DNA from: Emcibacteraceae bacterium
Lineage (GTDB): Bacteria; Pseudomonadota; Alphaproteobacteria; Sphingomonadales; Emcibacteraceae
Length of the DNA stretch: 64,000 nt
Assembly: GCA_021774795.1 (NCBI GenBank)
Contig: JAJFIR010000048.1
Coordinates: 62,001 to 126,000, forward strand
Direction: 5' to 3'
Shown here: piece after piece, positions 50,317-57,234 of the stretch
How positions within the stretch are numbered: position 1 is the first letter of the stretch
Layout of the letters: every line of letters starts with the position of its first letter
Program-made: the position numbers and the translations under genes
The notes under the pieces: model-generated
The model's database searches: none
Seen by the model: only the letters and a program-made list of their open reading frames with translations
What the model was told of the DNA's origin: nothing

Positions 50317-51315
50317 ATGGCACAGGTTTCCCTTAAAAACATCAAAAAATCATATGATAAAACTGAAATCATTGGGGATTTAAGCGTTGAAATTGAGGAT
50401 AAGGAATTTGTCGTTCTTGTCGGGCCGTCCGGCTGCGGTAAATCAACCCTGCTGCGGATGATCGCCGGGCTGGAGGATATCACCGCTGGCAAAATTACCA
50501 TCGGGGAGCGCGTTGTTAATAACATGCAGCCAAAAGACCGCAACATCGCCATGGTCTTTCAAAATTATGCCCTTTATCCCCATATGACCGTTTATAAAAA
50601 CATCTCCTTCGGGCTGCGTGCCGCCAAGCTTTCCAAGGCCGACATTAAAAAGAAAGTGAATGAGGCCGCCGAAATACTCGAGCTTACCGATTTGCTTGAC
50701 CGAAAACCCGCCCAGCTTTCCGGCGGGCAGCGACAGCGCGTTTCCATGGGTCGGGCCATCGTTCGTGACCCGCAAGTTTTTTTGTTTGATGAACCCTTAT
50801 CGAATTTGGACGCGAAGCTACGCGCCACCATGCGGGCGGAAATTAAAAAGCTCCACCAAACCGTAAAAACCACAATTATATACGTCACCCATGATCAGGT
50901 GGAGGCCATGACACTGGCCGATAGAATAGTGATCTTAAAAGACGGCGAAATTCAACAAATCGGCACACCCATGGACCTCTATAACAAGCCCGTCAACAAA
51001 TTCGTCGCAAGTTTCATCGGCAGCCCCGAAATGAATTTCATCACCAATGCAGACGGTATTACCCTCGGCATAAGACCCGAAGATATCTACTTGGCAGACA
51101 ATGCCCCGACGCTTGAAAAGACACGCACCATAGCTGCAACCTTGATTTTGCAGGAACCCATGGGCGCAGAAACTCTGCTTACGGCGGATTATGACGGCAC
51201 CACCATCACCGTCAAAGCTCCCGGCACCGTTAATTTAGCGGTAGGCCAGGCCATAAGGCTACTGCTCAATGTCGGCAACGGCCATTTATTTGATAAAGAA
51301 GGGATAAGGGTTTAG
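50317..51315 (+). CDS. ABC transporter ATP-binding protein, UgpC/MalK-like
   Basis: A 332-residue ATPase: Walker [11 protein letters not shown]-loop [17 protein letters not shown] signature [14 protein letters not shown], Walker [13 protein letters not shown], switch His in [10 protein letters not shown]. The C-terminal 100 residues form the OB-fold regulatory region of MalK/UgpC relatives ([10 protein letters not shown]). It starts directly after the lyase stop. It powers the two permeases upstream. Base composition is GC-richer than the next gene, marking the end of the transporter locus. Confidence 0.94.
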   Translation: MAQVSLKNIKKSYDKTEIIGDLSVEIEDKEFVVLVGPSGCGKSTLLRMIAGLEDITAGKITIGERVVNNMQPKDRNIAMVFQNYALYPHMTVYKNISFGLRAAKLSKADIKKKVNEAAEILELTDLLDRKPAQLSGGQRQRVSMGRAIVRDPQVFLFDEPLSNLDAKLRATMRAEIKKLHQTVKTTIIYVTHDQVEAMTLADRIVILKDGEIQQIGTPMDLYNKPVNKFVASFIGSPEMNFITNADGITLGIRPEDIYLADNAPTLEKTRTIAATLILQEPMGAETLLTADYDGTTITVKAPGTVNLAVGQAIRLLLNVGNGHLFDKEGIRV

Positions 51316-51318
51316 AAA

Positions 51319-51957
51319 ATGATAGATAACAAAATTTACCAAGAAATAGTTGAGATATTAAGTCAAAGAGAATTTTTTGCTGTTTATGGCGCGATATTTG
51401 GTATTGGGATTTCTTGGATTGGCAACTGGTTGCTAAACCGTCAACAATATAAATTGCGTCTATGGGATAAATTATTGGACAAGAGAATTGCAGCACAAGA
51501 AAATGTGATTTACGCTGCGAAATTGTTACAAAGTGTAACCGCATTGGGCGGGTTAGATGAGTCCAATAACTTAAAAAGAATCCCTATAGCTCTATTATCC
51601 AAAGACAATTTTGATAATTCGTTTGCTAGTTTTACTGAACTTACTCAAATAAACTCATGTTGGCTGACTCTGGCCGCAAAGCATGAAGTTAACTTTATCC
51701 AAGATTATTTGGTTAATGTTAATGAAATAATTCGGAAATTGCCCGAAAGTGAATTGGAAAAATTGGCCCTAACTTTGCATGTTGACTTCGTTATATTAGG
51801 TGGAAATCTTGAGAAAATAGCCTATTCATTTTTTGAAAGCGGTGTTTTGAAATTTGAATTAGAACAAATCAAAAAATGGCATAAATATAAACCAAAAATT
51901 ACGTACGAGAGATTATACGCGACAGAACTTTACAAAAACTATATTAGTGAAAAGTAG
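51319..51957 (+). CDS. Membrane-anchored protein of unknown function
   Basis: A 212-residue protein with one N-terminal membrane helix (about 18-40, FAVYGAIFGIGISWIGNWLL) and a helical remainder (LRLWDKLLDKRIAAQENVIYAAKLLQ, then several amphipathic helices). I do not recognise a family. It begins three bases after the ATPase gene but is clearly AT-richer, which suggests later acquisition and fortuitous joining to the operon. It is followed by the minus-strand DUF4145 gene; a role with the neighbouring DUF4145/TIR-like genes is possible but unproven. Confidence 0.65.
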   Translation: MIDNKIYQEIVEILSQREFFAVYGAIFGIGISWIGNWLLNRQQYKLRLWDKLLDKRIAAQENVIYAAKLLQSVTALGGLDESNNLKRIPIALLSKDNFDNSFASFTELTQINSCWLTLAAKHEVNFIQDYLVNVNEIIRKLPESELEKLALTLHVDFVILGGNLEKIAYSFFESGVLKFELEQIKKWHKYKPKITYERLYATELYKNYISEK

Positions 51958-51979
51958 TTTAGGAATACTGGTTAATTTA

Positions 51980-52675
51980 TTATTTAACTTTTTTGTCATT
52001 TTTTTTCGATTTTTCAGTTTTTTTATCTTTGCCAAGTTGAATCATCTTTTGCATTTTCAAATCGCGTTCATACCTATGAATATACCACTCATCTATTAGC
52101 GTCTCTATTAATTGAATTAAAGTTTCGGCTTCTTCCGGATCAACATCAATTATTACGTTGACGTTCTTTTCCATATGAGCGCCAATATTTCCTAACCCAC
52201 GAACCGAATCTATAGCTTTCCAACTGGTTGGGTCAATTTCAGTTTCTAATGCATTAATTTCATCAATTAGACGGCCCTTTTTGATACCCCAAAAATCTCT
52301 TATCATACCTTGGATACATCGACGGCTTAAAGTAGCTGAGGCTTTGGGGCTTTTAGTTTTTATCAAACAAGCCTCTTCGTAGTCGTTTCTTATTGCAATT
52401 GGAATATAATCTGGAAAAGGCCTAGCAGAAGATTCTGGAGCAATACTCCAATTTCCAAACGTAGATTCTAGGTTTCCATTTTGGTCCGAATAAGCAAGTG
52501 AAAGATTGATAGTTTTCTCTCTGCACGACTCATTGGGACAAACGATTATTTGCGTTAAGGAAGTCATGAAACCGTTATCCTTGGAAACATAGATAGTACT
52601 TATAAATTTGCGGATGTCTTCTTTTCCGATGGAACAATGTTTGTTGCAATAGGGGCATAGCCAGCTCTTTGCCAT
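51980..52675 (-). CDS. DUF4145-domain protein
   Basis: A 231-residue protein. N-terminal zinc-ribbon-like pairs: CPYCNKHC (residues 7-14) and CPNESC (47-52). The DUF4145 part (about 90-200) contains the Arg-Cys block ASATLSRRCIQGMIRDFWG and a helical LGNIGAHM motif. The end is a Lys-rich tail. DUF4145 often accompanies restriction or abortive-infection genes, and its RxxC-helix with GAH resembles HEPN-like nucleases. Function not established. GGAGA ribosome site. Same direction as the TIR-like gene upstream (146-base gap). Confidence 0.8.
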   Translation of the reverse strand: MAKSWLCPYCNKHCSIGKEDIRKFISTIYVSKDNGFMTSLTQIIVCPNESCREKTINLSLAYSDQNGNLESTFGNWSIAPESSARPFPDYIPIAIRNDYEEACLIKTKSPKASATLSRRCIQGMIRDFWGIKKGRLIDEINALETEIDPTSWKAIDSVRGLGNIGAHMEKNVNVIIDVDPEEAETLIQLIETLIDEWYIHRYERDLKMQKMIQLGKDKKTEKSKKNDKKVK

Positions 52676-52821
52676 CTAAAATATCTCCGTGTTATATGAA
52701 TACACTTATTTATACATCAAAAGATCAAGAAAATTCAACCTACGTTATATATTTAAGGTTGCAATTTCACTAAATAATATGATTTTGTGGTCCGACTTTA
52801 TTGCTTGCCATTGTGTTGTGT

Positions 52822-53190
52822 TTACCCCAATAACTTCATTACATTTTCCCATGTCCAGTCGTGGCCTTTTCCGGCACTTTCGACGATTTGGCTTTGCGGG
52901 TGAGATAATAATTGAACGATTTTGATTTTGGCGTTCATGGCGATTTCAATTTCTTTTAACACGCCGGGCGCTTGATGGCTGTTTTCCCCGATCAGCACCA
53001 CAAGCATATCACAGCGGGTAATGCGGTATTTGGCGTCCTTCACCCATTTTGGGTTATTGGCGTCTTCCTTGGCCGACCAATTTGAAATTTTAAAGGGCGC
53101 ATCGTCCTTTTGTGACTGGGCGACAATTTCATTTTTTAAGGCGCAGTCATCTGCAAAATCGAAGCAGACATATATTTTTTTCTTAGCCAT
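52822..53190 (-). CDS. TIR-like (DUF1863/ThsB-type) domain protein
   Basis: A 122-residue single-domain protein: KKKIYVCFDFADDCALKNEI at the start, FKISNWSAKEDANNPKWV, then ITRCDMLVVLIGENSHQAPGVLKEIEIAMN, where the Glu-rich helix follows the strand. This is the MTH538/DUF1863 TIR-like fold, to which the Thoeris sensor ThsB belongs. The ribosome site is AGGAG. No ThsA-type effector (SIR2/SLOG) is adjacent, so a full Thoeris system is not supported. It may act as a nucleotide-signalling or NAD-cleaving protein; catalytic Glu cannot be confirmed here. Confidence 0.78.
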   Translation of the reverse strand: MAKKKIYVCFDFADDCALKNEIVAQSQKDDAPFKISNWSAKEDANNPKWVKDAKYRITRCDMLVVLIGENSHQAPGVLKEIEIAMNAKIKIVQLLSHPQSQIVESAGKGHDWTWENVMKLLG

Positions 53191-53300
53191 AGTGAAGGAC
53201 TCCTGTTGTATCTGCCCTAGTATATGGCTTTGCCCGCCGATACAAGCTAAGATTATCTTTGAAGCTTATAATCACATCTATAAGAACAGGAGGATATCAC

Positions 53301-53777
53301 ATGAAATATTTAATAATTGCCTGCGCTTTTTTAATCGGCACCGTTGGTGGGGTAAGCAATGCGCAGGAACGAGAAACCAATGAGGCGGGCATCACAACCC
53401 TTGATCCGGCGGGCGTTGCGCGGCCAAACCGTTATGCGCAGGGCAAACTGGTACCGCCCAATGCCGAGTATCTGATCACCGCCGGGCAGGTGGGCGCGGA
53501 CGCCGCCGGTAATTACGGCGCAGCCATCGAAGAACAAGCCGATCTGGCGTTTAAGAACCTTTATGCCGTTGTAAAAGCCGCGGGCATGGGCCCCGAAAAT
53601 GTGCTTAAAGTCACCATGTTCTATCTTGAGCGCGAGCATATCGGCATCATCATCGCGGCGCGGGATAAATATTTCGGCGAAGGGTTCCGCCCGGCCAGCA
53701 CAGCACTTGTCGTCAAATCGCTCGCCGGGCCGCAGATATTGGTAGAGGTAGAGGCCATCGCCGCCAAACCGAGATAG
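53301..53777 (+). CDS. Exported RidA-family protein lacking the usual catalytic Arg
   Basis: A 158-residue protein. ATG 53301, behind a strong GGAGG, gives a signal peptide (LIIACAFLIGTVGGVSNAQ) that a longer upstream start would spoil. The RidA (YjgF) fold is visible in YLITAGQVGADAAGNYG, LAFKNLYAVVKAAGMGPENVLKVTMFY and GPQILVEVEAIA. Cytosolic RidA deaminates reactive imines with an Arg in the pattern ARS.VEV; here the aligned stretch is RPASTALVV, with Ser at that place. So it is probably not an imine deaminase. Export is unusual for the family. Confidence 0.82.
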   Translation: MKYLIIACAFLIGTVGGVSNAQERETNEAGITTLDPAGVARPNRYAQGKLVPPNAEYLITAGQVGADAAGNYGAAIEEQADLAFKNLYAVVKAAGMGPENVLKVTMFYLEREHIGIIIAARDKYFGEGFRPASTALVVKSLAGPQILVEVEAIAAKPR

Positions 53778-53811
53778 ATCATGTGGGATAAGAATTTTAC
53801 CTTACCCTTAT

Positions 53812-54174
53812 TTACCTTACCGTAATCGCATATTCAATTTTGGTGCGGCTGCCCGGGGTGGCGACGGGCTGTCCATTTTCGCTGCGGACCGCGTATCTAA
53901 ACTGCGCCAATGCATCAATGGCACTTTGGTTATAAAGCACGTTGCTTGTTTCAATCACTTCAATGCTGTCCGGGTCAACATCGCCGGTTTTTGAAACCGT
54001 AAATTGAAGGCGGACGATTTCGTTGCTCGGCATAACCCCCGCCGGGAAAATCGGCGCGACAAAATGAATGGGGGAGCCGATGTTAATTAATTTTCGCGAC
54101 TGCGTATTGGCGACGGACATGCCGCCAATGGCTATCATCAATATACACAGAAAAAATTTATGCATATTACACAT
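53812..54174 (-). CDS. Exported TonB C-terminal-domain protein
   Basis: A 120-residue protein with a signal peptide (to about residue 24, MIAIGGMSVANTQS) and a mature TonB_C-like domain: VAPIFPAGVMPSNEIVRLQFTVSKTGDVDPDSIEVIETS and DALAQFRYAV. The membrane anchor and Pro-rich spacer of true TonB are missing, so it cannot transduce energy by itself; such stand-alone domains may bind peptidoglycan or receptors. Begins 5 bases after the GFA gene stop (same strand), suggesting one transcript. Start at 54174; ATG 54165 is an alternative. Confidence 0.75.
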   Translation of the reverse strand: MCNMHKFFLCILMIAIGGMSVANTQSRKLINIGSPIHFVAPIFPAGVMPSNEIVRLQFTVSKTGDVDPDSIEVIETSNVLYNQSAIDALAQFRYAVRSENGQPVATPGSRTKIEYAITVR

Positions 54175-54179
54175 TCATA

Positions 54180-54614
54180 TTATTTTGGGTCCGCCGCAGC
54201 GAACATTTCAAAAACTTCTGCTTCGGTGAAATTTTTGGTTTCCTGATTGAAGCTGTAATAGTCGGGTTTTTTATCAATGAATACCTGAAGGTTAAATTCC
54301 GGTGATACCGCATCACCAAATAAACCGAGCGGCACATGATATTGGTTCATGGCCGCAACACGGTAAAATAAATGGGTGCCGCAGTTCTTGCAAAAGCCGC
54401 GTTCCGCCCAGTCCGATGATTTAAAGACGCTAACATTTTCTTCGCCTTCAATTTTGACGCCCGCACCCTTACATTCCACTTCCAGGTATGGCCCGCCGCC
54501 CCATTTTCGGCACATGCTGCAATGGCAGGCGCCAAACGTATCCAGCGGTGCATCGGTTTTAAAGGTCACACTACCACAAAGGCAGGTTCCGGTTTTGATT
54601 ACTTGGTCGGTCAT
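54180..54614 (-). CDS. GFA-family zinc protein
   Basis: A 144-residue GFA/CENP-V-fold protein. Zinc ligands are visible: CLCGSV (residues 9-14), CHCSMC (30-35) and CKNCGTH near the middle. The family was named for glutathione-dependent formaldehyde activation, but most members have no proven reaction. Good GGGG ribosome site. It precedes the TonB-like gene by five bases on the same strand. Confidence 0.86.
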   Translation of the reverse strand: MTDQVIKTGTCLCGSVTFKTDAPLDTFGACHCSMCRKWGGGPYLEVECKGAGVKIEGEENVSVFKSSDWAERGFCKNCGTHLFYRVAAMNQYHVPLGLFGDAVSPEFNLQVFIDKKPDYYSFNQETKNFTEAEVFEMFAAADPK

Positions 54615-54757
54615 GAGTTACCCCTTTTTTGTGTTTCTGTATCCTATCAAAGCTTCAAACACCGGGGCAAGCGATTTCGCAGGCAAAGTTGGGGGTTTGA
54701 TTAAATGGCAAGGCCGCTTTTTTTTAACCGTTCAACAAGCTCTTCCTTGAAAATACC

Positions 54758-55309
54758 CTAGCTATCGCCGCCGCCAAATACAAACGCGCCCGACGAATAT
54801 GATTTTCCGTAATTAACCGATGTGGTGACCGTCTGTGCGATTGCTGAAATAAACTGTTTATCATGCAGGGTGCGAAGCGGGTGAATATATACCGCCCATA
54901 ACGCGCCTTGCGCCACGGCGTATCTTGCGTCCAGGGCACTATCGAAATTGGCCTGCGCGATACGCAGTAATTCCGCCTTGGTAAGTTCATCCGCGCTTTT
55001 AATCGGGGTGACGATCCGCATGCGGTTATTTGCCTCGTCAGTGACAATAATCAGCGGTGTATCATTGACTTTAAAGTTCCATATACCCTTTTTTGGCTGG
55101 GTTGTTTTTTCGTCGATGCGGGTAACAATGGCGTTGATGCGCTCCAATGTCATGGTTCCTTCGATCACATCTGCTTGTGGTGTTGTTGCGTCCGGCTCGG
55201 ATTCTTGTGGTGCTTCTTGCGGTGTTTCCTGTGCAATTGCATTTGCTAAAATGATATGTGTACCCAGATATAATGCGAAGACGACGATTAAAAATTTAAA
55301 GTTTTCCAT
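54758..55309 (-). CDS. Exported protein of unknown function
   Basis: A 183-residue protein with a signal peptide (MENFKFLIVVFALYLGTHIILANAIAQ) and a Gln/Glu/Pro-rich linker (about 27-45). The remainder has strand-helix pattern WNFKVNDTPLIIVTDEANNRMRIVTPI, then LLRIAQANFDSALDARYAVAQGALWAVYIHPL, reminiscent of YbjN/type-III-chaperone-like small folds, and ends in a Gly-rich stretch. I choose ATG 55309, preceded by GGGGA, over the longer frame. No function can be assigned. Confidence 0.7.
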   Translation of the reverse strand: MENFKFLIVVFALYLGTHIILANAIAQETPQEAPQESEPDATTPQADVIEGTMTLERINAIVTRIDEKTTQPKKGIWNFKVNDTPLIIVTDEANNRMRIVTPIKSADELTKAELLRIAQANFDSALDARYAVAQGALWAVYIHPLRTLHDKQFISAIAQTVTTSVNYGKSYSSGAFVFGGGDS

Positions 55310-55521
55310 TATTTTCCCCTTTTCCATAAAAATGGTGCCAGATTGCATCGATCAATGCAAATCACATAATCGCGATTAAGATAAAGTGAAAGTTATTTTA
55401 CTGCTGCTCCTTAGTCCGTTCAAGTTGAAATAAGCGTCAATATTAAAAATAAACATCTTATTTCTTGTTTGATCACGGGTCCAAAATATGTAACCTGTTA
55501 TTTGAAAAGGCGGACTTGAAA

Positions 55522-56466
55522 ATGAAAACACTTTCTATTACGGAAATTGAAAAAATATTATCGACCCTCGACCCCATCCCGGCAATTGAGCAGGGCTTTG
55601 TTGAATATTCAAAAGGCAAATGTATTGTTCCGCCGGTTGGCGAACTAATCATGGACAAGGGCGAAGTTCACATAAAATATGGCTGTGTGAAAGGTGAGGA
55701 ATATTATGTGATTAAAATCGCGTCCGGTTTTTATAAAAATTATGAAATTGGCCTGCCCACCAGTAACGGTTTGATGTTGCTTTTTAATCAAAATACCGGT
55801 GCGTTAATGTGCACGCTTCACGACGAATGTTATCTGACCGATATTCGCACGGCCATCGCTGGGGCGATCACTGCTAAATATCTGGCACCAAAGAATGTAA
55901 CCGCCATTGGTATCATCGGAACCGGGGTACAGGCGCGCTTGCAAGCGGATTATCTTAAATCCGTAACAGATCGCCGTGATATTATTGTTTGGGGGCGAAG
56001 GCCCGAAAAGCTTGTAGAGTACCGAAATGATATGCGCGAAAGAGGGTTTAATGTCACCGCAACCATGGAAATGGACGAGCTCTGCGGGTCAGCAAATTTA
56101 ATCGTTACCACAACACCATCTGAAACGGCGATAATTAACGCGGATCAGGTGCGGGCAGGGACCCATATCACCGCAATGGGGTCTGATACGCCGGGCAAAC
56201 AAGAACTCGACAGTAAAATTCTTGAGATCGCCGATGTCGTTGTTGCGGATAGCATCAGCCAATGTTTAGTCCGCGGGGAGATTTGCCACGCTATAAAATC
56301 AGGCAATATTGACGAAAGTAAACCGGTCGAGCTTGGCAATATCATCGCGGGGGCCACGGGCAGAACAAACGATCAGCAAATAACGGTTGCAGATTTAACT
56401 GGTGTTGCCGTTCAGGATATAAAAATCGCCGAGGCAGTATATTTGGCGAGCTTAGATAGTAATTAA
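55522..56466 (+). CDS. Ornithine cyclodeaminase/mu-crystallin family enzyme
   Basis: A 314-residue protein. N-terminal dimerisation part (EIEKILSTLDPIPAIEQGFVEYSKGKCIVPPVGEL), substrate Lys/Arg region HIKYGCVKGEEYYVIKIASGFYKN, and a Rossmann domain with AIGIIGTGVQARLQADYLKSV and VVGRRPEK-like IIVWGRRPEKLVEYR. Family members include ornithine cyclodeaminase, alanine dehydrogenase and ketimine reductase; the reaction here is unknown. ATG 55522 is preferred over an in-frame TTG at 55465. Stands alone. Confidence 0.88.
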   Translation: MKTLSITEIEKILSTLDPIPAIEQGFVEYSKGKCIVPPVGELIMDKGEVHIKYGCVKGEEYYVIKIASGFYKNYEIGLPTSNGLMLLFNQNTGALMCTLHDECYLTDIRTAIAGAITAKYLAPKNVTAIGIIGTGVQARLQADYLKSVTDRRDIIVWGRRPEKLVEYRNDMRERGFNVTATMEMDELCGSANLIVTTTPSETAIINADQVRAGTHITAMGSDTPGKQELDSKILEIADVVVADSISQCLVRGEICHAIKSGNIDESKPVELGNIIAGATGRTNDQQITVADLTGVAVQDIKIAEAVYLASLDSN

Positions 56467-56494
56467 TAGAATAATTTTAAGGACAAATGCCATC

Positions 56495-57234
56495 ATGAAC
56501 AAGTTAATCGTCGCTATTACTATATTATTTGTGTTTCCTTTAACCTCGTGTGCACAGAAGATGACTTATGAATTATTCCTGGAAAAACATATTGAAGCGC
56601 GCGGCGGAAAAAGGCATTAGAAAAAGTTTTTAGTGTTGATATCGAAATAGAAATTGAGGAAGGCGAGCGAAAAATGACTGGTTTTTTTCGTGCCAACCGT
56701 AACGGTCAAATGAGAATTGACGTTTTTGTTGACAGCGAGCGAGTTTTTACAGAAGCACTATCATCCATTAACGAAGGCTGGCAGCTTGATGGCGGTGGAA
56801 CAAGGCCAAAACCTTTAAGCGAACAAGGCAAAGCTAATTTGCAAAAAGCGGTGCATACTAAAGTTTACGGGCTTCATGAGATGGAAGGGTTGGGATATCA
56901 AATTAAATTTTTAGGCCTTCAAGAATTTATGGGTGATATGCACTGGGCCATTGATCTGATTAGTCCAAACGACCAATCTGAACGGCTGTTTTATGATCAA
57001 AAAAGTTTCCTAAAAACTGGTTCTATGGTGGAAAGCGCGCTTCATGTTGATGTTGACCCAACAAAAACCCGCAATGCTTCAATTACCAAGAACCATATGA
57101 TGGTTGATGGGGTGATGTTCTCATTTGGCGATGAAGTGATTAATTTACGGGAAAATAAAGTCATGCAAACTTCAAACGTTATAAAAATAGAAGTGAATAA
57201 AGATCAGGATTTAGAGAGATTTGCCTCTCCCTGA
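56495..57234 (+). pseudogene. Frameshifted lipoprotein, LolA/outer-membrane-lipoprotein-sorting-like
   Basis: The ATG at 56495 opens a lipoprotein signal (VFPLTSCAQK) and continues YELFLEKHIEARGGKR until a TAG at 56618-56620. In the -1 frame the sequence resumes as ALEKVFSVDIEIEIEEGE and stays open to 57234. One extra A in the run AAAAA (56608-56612) would fuse both into about 246 residues: RGGKKALEKV is a typical pattern in this family (E.YIEA.GG..AL.KV). So it is a single-base deletion, or a sequencing error. The second part alone (start 56674) would lack export. The 3' end overlaps the PhoD gene by 31 bases. Confidence 0.85.

Noticed and set aside
51962-51995. Terminator between the membrane-protein gene and DUF4145 gene
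   Set aside because: Only a five-bp AT stem (GTTAA/TTAAC) before a T-run; too weak, and the segment overlaps the coding end of the DUF4145 gene.
52822-53190. Complete Thoeris defence system
   Set aside because: Only the TIR-like ThsB-type gene is present; no SIR2/SLOG-containing ThsA-type gene is nearby.
56604-56620. Programmed -1 ribosomal frameshift
   Set aside because: The run GGA AAA AGG is not an X XXY YYZ slippery heptamer, and no clear downstream structure was seen; a base deletion explains it better.
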